From Asterella californica (lineage: Eukaryota > Streptophyta > Marchantiopsida > Marchantiales > Aytoniaceae), in NCBI GenBank assembly GCA_036924285.1, contig JAYKYS010000008.1:22429001-22493000 (forward strand): DNA of 64,000 nt. Reading direction: 5' to 3'. Shown here one piece after another: positions 56,363-64,000 of the stretch (position 1 is its first letter; each line of letters begins with the position of its first letter). The notes below the pieces were generated by a model. It searched no databases. It saw only the letters and a list, made by a program, of their open reading frames with translations, and had not been told where the DNA came from. The position numbers and the translations under genes are program-made.

Positions 56363-57819
56363 AAGGTTCTATCAAGCCATCATATTATTACCATGGGACG
56401 AGCATTTACTACCAAGCAAGGAAGGATTCCACTTCTGGTGCCCAGGAAACTGCGAAATTCTTGCTCGTCTTTCGGACTCCAAAGTTCTTGTGTCCAGTGG
56501 TTTCTGCCAGCTGCCAGCCAACCCAACTGAGTGTTGTTCCTGCTGGAACTCGTGAACAGACTACAGTACAGAACTACCGTAGCGCCGAGTTCAGAATTAA
56601 CCAGTGCAGGAGGCCGATGAAATCAACCACGCCCTGCCACAGTTTGACCACGTCCACTTCGTACTGATCTTCATGTAACAGCGGTCTACTGTAGTCTCAT
56701 AGTCTGTAACTCTGGTCTGGTCTGGTCTTTCCTCCCTTTCTAACTCTCTCCGTCTGAACTCTGAAGGAATGTCGGGAGATTGAGAGGAGACCACGTGGAC
56801 ATGGTCTGACTCTCCCTATCCAAGTTTCGGATTATTTTCCCTATCTCCGTTTGTGAGTCCACCAGAATGGACTAAATGTGCATGTCCGAGCAAATTCCTT
56901 TCCTCCTTTGCTGTGGAATGGAGTAGACTCAGTAGAGGAGTTTTACTATGACTTGTTTCGGGATACTCTATGGAGCAAACCGTGAAATAGCTAACCGGAA
57001 ATTATTCTTGACAGAATTATTGACCGTGCAAGGATAGGTACAAATGTGCGTTGCTATCCGCCTTGCCCCGGAATCCGAAGCTGGACAAGTGCTTCAGTGG
57101 GTCTCACAGCTCTAGGAGTTTCGCTACGGAAAGTTGATAGTTGGGCAGAGTCTGGCCGTCTGGCCGTCTGGCCTTGCAGTTGAGCCTAATGTGATATTTT
57201 ATTGTTGTGGTTCGAGAAGCCGACGAACACTGAAAACTTGAAACTGAGTCGACGGAAGTTAAACCTGGTGGACCATGACAAGTCTGCTGACCTAACTACG
57301 GTTCCGTTCCTACGCTTGCAGAGCAAGTCGTTGCTGAGTTTGGTTTATTGCCGGTTTCCCCTTACGATCGGTGGAGTTCGAATATGAAACCAAGCAAGAA
57401 ACAGACAAAATTCCACGACTCAGACGCACAACAGTTTTTTGAATTGTCACGCACTCTCCAGCAGCCGCGGCACCTCTGCGGCCTTTTGTCACTCTATCTG
57501 TCGTTCCTCTATCCTCTTACTTTATCATCTGCTTGTCGAGAACGAAAGAAGAAAGAGGCTCATCTTGAGAACGAATAGCTCTTTTCGACGAATAGGCGGG
57601 ATGAATGTTGCTGATGTCGGTACGAAGAACACTTTTAAGGTGACGGTCACCACATATGTCAAGATTATGTAACAGTTTCTGAGAAAGCTTATAGAGTTCT
57701 CATATCTGAGGTCATGAAGCATCATGAGCTCTGCCGTCGTGGATTGATAATCCAGCAACTTAACTAGCGAAGGTGCCATGCATGACATTCGGTTCGTGAC
57801 GGACGGTGAGAGTTAATGC

Positions 57820-58140
57820 ATGCATGAAGTGTTAAGTATGAGCGCCAGTAGAAGGTTTGTTTCTAGAAACGGAGTCCGGCCGAAGACATGGGCCGTTCCA
57901 ACGAAGAAGAGCAAATCAACGGAGTCGGTCGATCCTTTTGGTAGGCTTTTAAGAATCCATCAACCGACCGACGAGGAAGAGATATATGGCCATAGGTCGA
58001 AACCGAAGAGTCTTGGTGGGAGAAAGCGCTCTCCATGTTACATGTTAGTCATCTACAAGGAGGCTCGGTTCAGCCCTAGCAAAGTCAGTCAGAGCAGTCT
58101 TCACTCGATGATACTCTGTCGAGTACCATCGAGATTCTAG
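57820..58140 (+). CDS. Hypothetical small ORF, 106 residues
   Basis: Starts MHEVLSMSASRRFVSRNGVR and is rich in Lys, Arg and Ser (KSKSTESVDPFGRLLRIHQP, KPKSLGGRKRSPCYM). It is one of the longer frames in the last 12 kb and is not overlapped by a comparable frame on the other strand. I recognise no domain, signal peptide or membrane segment. No promoter, splice or poly(A) signal is clear enough to support it. It could be a single-exon gene, an exon or chance. Confidence 0.2.
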   Translation: MHEVLSMSASRRFVSRNGVRPKTWAVPTKKSKSTESVDPFGRLLRIHQPTDEEEIYGHRSKPKSLGGRKRSPCYMLVIYKEARFSPSKVSQSSLHSMILCRVPSRF

Positions 58141-58724
58141 GGTAGAATAGACTTTTGCGTCTTGTAGTCGGCGCAGCCCCATTCGTCGCTGCTTCTTGAC
58201 TTGGCTAGTAAAGCAACACAACTCGTCGTTGCACTTCCCTGTCAGGAAAGTCCTACACTCTCATGACTTCCCTGTCCATTTTCTCTTTCTAGTCGATCTC
58301 CCAGGTGTGTTTGTGTCACAAATGCTTCCAGGAATGTTCTAGATATTGTCGCATCTCTCCGTTACCGTCGGAATATTGAGGAGCATGTAGATATGCAAAG
58401 AACAAGTCTCAAGAGCAACTGGTCTCTGTAGGAGCAACCCCTTGATGAAAGAGTGGAAGAACAAAGAACCGGTCTTCGGTAAGAGTATTGTCCTGTGCAC
58501 ACATCAGAGAAGAATTAGTGAGACATCTGCATTGGTTGAGAATCCAACAAATAACTGGAAGAACTGTTTGCCCGTTTACGACTGGCTTGCGCAGTAGAAT
58601 ATATGGAGAATGTTCAGTTCTGAGACGAAAACTTTCTTACTGCAAGTACAAGTGTCTGCTAGTTTTCTGAAGGATCCAGTCCCAGGAGTCGAAGTGGTAG
58701 CCGGAGGCGAGACCTTTCCCCAAA

Positions 58725-59018
58725 ACTTTTACTCTAGACTAGGCAAGAAACTGAAGCCGAAGTTGAAAGCTGTCACTGCTAGGCCTCCTTTATCTTCCTG
58801 TATAAGAACAACAAAAGTCTGCAGTTGAATGCAGCCAGCGAGCTTGAGGGTTGGGTCTTATAAGACGGCAAAGTACTTTTACTCTAGACTAGGCAAGAAA
58901 CTGAAGCCGAAGTTGAAAGCTGTCAGTACTAGGCCTCCTTTATCTTCCTGTATAGGAACAGCAAAAATCTGCAGTTGAATGCAGCCAGCGAGCTTGAAGT
59001 TGAGTCTTATAAGACGGC
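58725..59018 (+). repeat. Tandem duplication, period 150 bp
   Basis: TTTTACTCTAGACTAGGCAA begins at about 58728 and again at about 58878, and both copies continue through AAACTGAAGCCGAAGTTGAA to GCCAGCGAGCTTGA with a few differences. Confidence 0.9.
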
Positions 59019-59481
59019 CAGGTCCAGCGTTCTATACATGTCGGTGGTACAAGTATACTGTAGAGGGCAACTGTATTGATTCTGAATCGCTTGACGCAAC
59101 AGCCTGGGGGGAATGGTTTGGCCATGAAGGTAATGAAGAAGATGTCTGTTTCACTGTCCTTGTGCTCCAGTTCTGTTCTTGGTAAGGAAGTCTAGAGCAT
59201 ATTAATATACACTGGGTTACTCAACAGAAAAGAATATAGTCAACTAACGAGAAAAGCACTTAATTCAGCACGAGCTGAGATGGAGGAGAGATTCTGCTCT
59301 GCTACTGAAACATGTGCTCCGTGCAGCATGGAGGTCTTGTGCAGGAGAAACCTTCCGAAGCACTACTTGACGCGTGTATGAGCAGATTGAGAATCTCCAG
59401 GAGCAGTTTGTCCACAAATCAGCCAAGCATCACGCGGTAATCTCCTGAGTTTACTACAGGGTGCATGAGATGTCCTGAACA

Positions 59482-59577
59482 TTCTGTCATATATCCTCCG
59501 GAAAATAAGCAGGCGTTTGTTTATTTAGACAGCGATAAGATGCCAGTTGCTTATTTTCCGGAGGATATATGACAGAA
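59482..59577. repeat. Perfect 30-bp inverted repeat (hairpin)
   Basis: 59482-59511 is the exact reverse complement of 59548-59577 (core CCTCCGGAAAATAAGCA / TGCTTATTTTCCGGAGG), separated by 36 bases. Confidence 0.95.
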
Positions 59578-59833
59578 CCGGCTAGCTAGGTGTCAATGAG
59601 ATGACAAGCTAGTCATCCAGCTGGTTCAGTATTCTTCCCCACGTCTTTTTACATTGAATTTCGTTTTCTCTTCTCGGAAAACGTGTAATTATTATAAAAA
59701 GTAAAATTAATTCATAATTTATATATGTTAACCAGTCTCAAAGTTTTCAACTGATTCAAACATAAACCATAAGTGAAAACCAGGATGATGCGTTGGGGAG
59801 TCCAAGAAAGTGATCTTCAAAAGACATCATTTT

Positions 59834-59943
59834 GTGAGGACATTAATTTATGTTTTAACCTTTCCCACCAAAAGGTTAGAGCATAAATTAATGTACACCT
59901 CATGTACACTTCTAATTGTACATGAGGTGAATAATATCCTCAC
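59834..59943. repeat. Foldback with two inner hairpins
   Basis: GTGAGGACATT (59834-59844) pairs with AATATCCTCAC (59933-59943) with one mismatch. Inside are an about 24-bp hairpin (ACATTAATTTATG... with ...CATAAATTAATGT) and a perfect 12-bp hairpin (59896-59907 with 59918-59929). Confidence 0.85.
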
Positions 59944-59949
59944 TCACGA

Positions 59950-62800
59950 TGGTTCAAGGCTATATCATTAGCTGTGACCGTGTTCATGATTTCTATCCTC
60001 ATCCTTAACTATCAAATTTCTTTTATAATGCTGTTTATAATTTTTTTTCTTACTTCTTTTCTAAGCTAGAACATTGTATTGTCATCTGCAAAATTCTGCA
60101 ACTTGAAAACCATTTATGTCCAGGAGAACGCGTAGGAGCTTGAAGCCAATTTTTTCCACTTCACTGTTCTCATTTCACTTTTATCTCATATATCCCAACG
60201 CTTCTCGTACGTCCTGATAGGCAGCGATCCTGAAGGAAGGCCACTTTTCATTCATCCACTAAACTGTTGCAAATTTCTCGCCTCTCCGTACCTTGCCACA
60301 GGACCTGCAGAATAATGTGCCTGCCACAGTGCAGTATTAACCAACCTAGAACTCGTGATTGCTCAGAGCATCTCCACCTCGGGTATTTAAAGGCTCCCCT
60401 AACCAGTTAGGGAGCAAGTTAAGGAAATCCTTCCCAACTTTTATCTTTTATAATATTCTTCAATTTACAACCTTCTCTAAAAGTTACAGTGCTTCTCTAG
60501 CTTAGAAAGATTCTTGAACCCAAAACATCGTGTAACATCGAGTGACGAACGTGGCCCGGAACAAATACAAGGGTGAAAACAAGAAGAAAATACAGAAAGT
60601 GGATTGGATCGTGGTTGGAGTGGGCTCAAGGAGTATTTCCGGGACATCCTTTGATTTCTTTTGCAAGGTTTTATCTGTTGCTTCTACTTCAGTTATATAT
60701 AAATAAATATATTTTATAGAAATTTTGTATTAAGTTAAAATTGAAACTGAAATTATTTTATAACCATTAAGATTACAGGAACCATGAGATCTGTGATGTC
60801 TAGATCCAGACTTAACCCATAAGCGGAGTATGTCTTTCAAAAGCATAAGACCGAGATCCTAGTACCATGTGAGCATTAATATTTTTTTTATTAATTTATT
60901 ACATAATTATCCATTCCTCACATAATAAATTAATGCAGCATACCTCTATATTGAAGATGGAGAGAGTGAATATGTATATTTCTTGGATACCAAAATCAAC
61001 ACCTTTTGAGGAACGGCTTTTGGTACATCCGGACAAGTTTGAGTTTCTCGTGCTCCTCAAGTACCCATCTAATTGCGGTGAGAAATTTTTTCTCTTAAAA
61101 TAAAGACCCTTCACTCGATCCGTGCTGAATAAGATAAGGAATTATTTGTGCAACAGAAGCCACAGATTAGGAACGGATCGGAGACCGTCAGCCAAACATG
61201 TGAGCACCAAAAGCTCGATATCGCCATAATGCGAATCAAAATACAAGTGAAAACAAAATCCATCAGCCAAGACTCCCACCACAACAACAGCCCACCACCA
61301 CCACTTTCAAGCCCACCGCATCTCCTCAGACTCTCACCACAACTTGAGTCCACCACCAGAGACAGCGGTGGCTGGGGACGCTCGAGACAACAAAAAACTC
61401 TAGACTCAAACTCTCTAGCCGAGGAGTACGCTCCGACTCCTCTCAACATTTGCTAGACTGACTGGAGAGGAATGCCACGTTGATACCCTCTCTCTTTTAT
61501 ACTAGCACCTGTGGTTTAAAGCTTCGATGTATCTTTTTATATTGACTGACTTGTATCAAAAAGACTCGTTTTTTTATGTCTTGGTTTTGACTAAAAGACT
61601 TGTTCTCGCATGATCATCGTGTACTTGCATTTGGTGACGATTTGGATTTATTCTTGGCTGAGACCGTGCTTCAGTGATGCGCGATCGGACGTGAATGAGG
61701 GGAGAAACTTTAGACACTGTTACTGATCTCGGTTATCTCTTTTATAGCTTTTGCTATGGATGTGGTCATTCTAGAGGTCTCATTTTTTCTTCATCGCTAA
61801 GTTGTTGTCATCGTTTATACTCCTCATTTGACTTCTTTTATCGTTTCTAGGTAGTATCTATTTGACTTCACTTTTGGATAGTGGTTATAGGTTGGGCATT
61901 GATTCTTAGCTTTGGGTGGTGATATTAACCCTTGGTCTAGATTGGGTATCGGTTTGAGGTATTGAGGTGGTGATATCTTATCTTACACATATGGAGTCAG
62001 TTTGGCATTACCGATGCCTTTGATTGTTTATTTCCAAGTCCTTTCATTTTGTCAATGTGCTGGTAAGCTCATGCCACAGTAGACCTGTCATCAAGAACCG
62101 TCAAGTTCTAGCTGTTGATATAATGTCGGCTAACTGTCCGAGACGTTTTATGGACTGTATGAACCTCGTATTGATGTCATGCAAGACATTTGGACTAAAC
62201 CACACATTGATAGAGTTTTGGAGAGGATTTGGAAGTTCTCTTGGGTTGGTATTTATAAGTTCGAATCGCAACTTCTCTCTATGCGGATTGTCATACTAGT
62301 TTTGCTTGAGAAACTATGAGAATGTTTTCTTGTTTGTGACGCATGTGATTTTTGCTACCAGTTTGGACATTACAGCTGAGTCTTTTATTCTCTGTGCTTG
62401 TTACTCGTACCTTGAGATTGTACCTAAGAAGCAGCGGTTTTGGTGTATCATTATTTATCGTATGCTGCTGGTCGGAAAGAGAGAACTCAGTTTCTTGGGT
62501 TTTTCGAGTCGGCTGTGCACCTAACTTGAGAGGAGCCAGGAGAGAAACACGTAGGTTTTGTGCCGTAGACATTTTTTTGCTCATCTTCGTCAAATTGTAA
62601 TATATTTTAGTGTTTGTGTGTACTAAATGTTCATTTGATACAAGGTTGGACTTTTGCAATTTGATTACAAGTGTGATGTTTACTGTATTTTTGTTGACTT
62701 TTGCCTCCTCTCCTCTTGTGAGAGGAGTGAACCTTCGCTGGGATGACCAACTAGTTGAGTTCAACTCCCAACATGAGTACATAATTTGATATGTAAAGTT
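59950..62800. other. Low-coding sequence, no gene supported
   Basis: Frames such as 61111-61449 (minus), 61148-61456 (plus), 62024-62299 and 62291-62782 overlap one another on both strands and show no known motif. A Pro- and Ser-rich run (NNSPPPPLSSPPHLL) at about 61275 is compositional. Confidence 0.45.
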
Positions 62801-62819
62801 TTAGAAAATTATATCTGCT

Positions 62820-63470
62820 GTTGATTGCAGGTTTCATCAAACCTGCATTATCATTATTCAAAACTTGGAACTCCACCAAGATATCTATACCTGCCTAAAA
62901 CTTGTTTTGGCAGGTATAGATATCCCAAAACAAGTTTTAGGGATATCTATATCTGCGAAAACAAGTTTCAGCATGTTTCATAAGAAGTCGAAACAGGATT
63001 TATAAACCTGTCAAGACAGGTTTCTAAAACTTGTTTTGACGGAGTTCAATAGTTGCAGAAATAGATTTATATACCTGTTTCAGCAAGGTTTTATAACTTG
63101 TATTTTGACAAGTTATAAAACATGCCGAAGTAAATTTGTGAACCTTGCTTTGCTGGTTTCATAATCTGGTTTGACAGGTTATAATGCTTTTTTCATCAAA
63201 TATATAATACATGTTTCAGCAGAGGTAAATAACCTGTCAAACCAAGTATTATATACATGTTTTAGCAGGAGAAAATAACCTGATTTGACATATTATAGAA
63301 CATTCTGAAACAGATATATATTACCTGTTTCACCAGGTATAGATATCCTGGTGGAAACAGGTTATAGAACCAGCCCAAACAGGTTTTATATAATTGAATC
63401 GGCAGGTATAAAAAAATCTGGTTTAGACCTGAAATAAAACCTGCAGAAATAGGTATTATATATCAATTTT
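62820..63470. repeat. Dense array of interlocking palindromes
   Basis: Repeated ACCTGTTT...CAGGT and TATAACCTG/CAGGTTATA words. Perfect pairs include 62880-62895 with 62909-62924 (16 bp), 62894-62910 with 62924-62940 (17 bp), 63004-63012 with 63015-63023 and 63089-63101 with 63108-63120. There is a near-perfect pair 63323-63337 with 63346-63361. Confidence 0.85.
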
Positions 63471-64000
63471 GATAGATAGTAAATTTATGATAAATAATAT
63501 TTTAATGTTTATAATTATGACCAAAAAATTCCCTCTTCATTCTTGAAGATATTTTGGAGAACCCGGAGTCGCATATCATTTCTAGACTAGAGGTTCTCTA
63601 ACGTCTAAGTCTAAAGCAACATCCAAACTAAAGACCATTCGAAACGGACAGTGAACCATGTATGAGAAAATAAATAAATAAAGATTATCTCCAGTAATAG
63701 TTCACAAGATCTCACAATTAATCTCAAACCATATCAAAGATATATATATATATCAAAATGTTGTGTTCCAAAAATGTTGAATTAGTAGACTATATAAGGA
63801 GCCTATCGAGAGGTTAAGTAGTGAATCTAACCGACAAACATCACATCGCACATTAAAGCGATGGCAACTTAGTGCTCATTGTTGGATGATGATATCTGAC
63901 AAAATATGAGAACATAAGTTAGAGGAAGCTCATCGACAGCCATTGCAGTTTGATACTTTAAATATCAATATTCGCATGAATCGATTCACCTACTTACCAC
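63471..64000. other. AT-rich tail, no feature
   Basis: Contains an AT dinucleotide run near 63740-63755 and no supported gene. Confidence 0.5.

Larger units (their letters stand above)
55331..57800. other. Mixed low-coding sequence with hairpins
   Basis: Higher GC than its surroundings. Short frames (for example 55337-55564 and 56045-56290) have no recognised motif and overlap frames on the other strand. Two perfect hairpins lie at 56111-56136 and 56335-56362. Could contain decayed or spliced exons; none can be supported. Confidence 0.45.

Noticed and set aside
61111..61449. 112-residue minus-strand frame
   Set aside because: Overlaps a similar-length plus-strand frame; no motif; composition explains both.
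62024..62299. 91-residue frame, considered as a decayed LINE or gene
   Set aside because: No RT or endonuclease motif is readable, and stops surround it.
62820..63470. CRISPR-like array
   Set aside because: Repeats are degenerate and overlapping, spacers are not uniform, and the sequence is eukaryotic.

Overview
The window is nuclear DNA of a land plant, almost certainly a repeat-rich, gene-poor block. The evidence is dense nested Ty3/Gypsy and Ty1/Copia LTR retrotransposons, a tRNA-derived SINE and a chromodomain-type Gypsy fragment. From memory of protein flavour the main Gypsy family is most like elements of non-seed plants (a liverwort such as Marchantia, or another bryophyte), but I cannot test this here. 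I found no convincing host protein-coding gene and no rRNA, tRNA or CRISPR locus.

Layout. (1) 1-1392, minus: part of a ~2 kb LTR-like unit (C1) interrupting pol of Gypsy element A. (2) 1393-7912, minus: element A, with a 2,022-bp 5' LTR carrying a SINE. (3) 7913-22220, plus: element D of a related family. A is inserted in its protease region and a different Gypsy lineage, E (12206-21090), in its 3' LTR. (4) 22221-23701: a short gag fragment and unassigned DNA. (5) 23702-30604, plus: element F, sister of D, which has lost RT and has an inverted block in its 3' LTR. (6) 31265-51888, plus: Copia element G with a 5-bp target duplication. Its 5' LTR is split by a solo LTR (C2, 31334-33354) and its gag-pol by Gypsy element B (35116-48376). 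(7) 51894-64000: AT-rich, low-coding DNA with arrays of degenerate palindromes, perfect hairpins and a tandem duplication.

How the parts work. A, B, D and F are one Gypsy clade: gag with a C-x2-C-x4-H-x4-C knuckle, an aspartic protease with Asp-His-Gly instead of Asp-Thr/Ser-Gly, and pol in the -1 frame relative to gag-protease. B is nearly intact, with two stops in pol. E is a separate Gypsy lineage and G a decayed Copia. Nesting gives relative ages: G is older than B and C2; D is older than A and E; A is older than C1 and its SINE.

Most notable points: (i) B has three LTRs. The outer two match each other and share the target duplication ACGC; the middle LTR is more divergent and is followed by a piece of a chromodomain retrotransposon, as expected from read-through transduction of flanking DNA. 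(ii) All seven insertion junctions of the DHG clade sit on a 4-bp site with CG at its centre. (iii) A run of five T overlaps the protease stop codon in both A and B, with pol in the -1 frame. (iv) Two small inversions lie inside elements E and F. (v) Two arrays of degenerate palindromes lie in the last 12 kb. All comparisons were made by eye.
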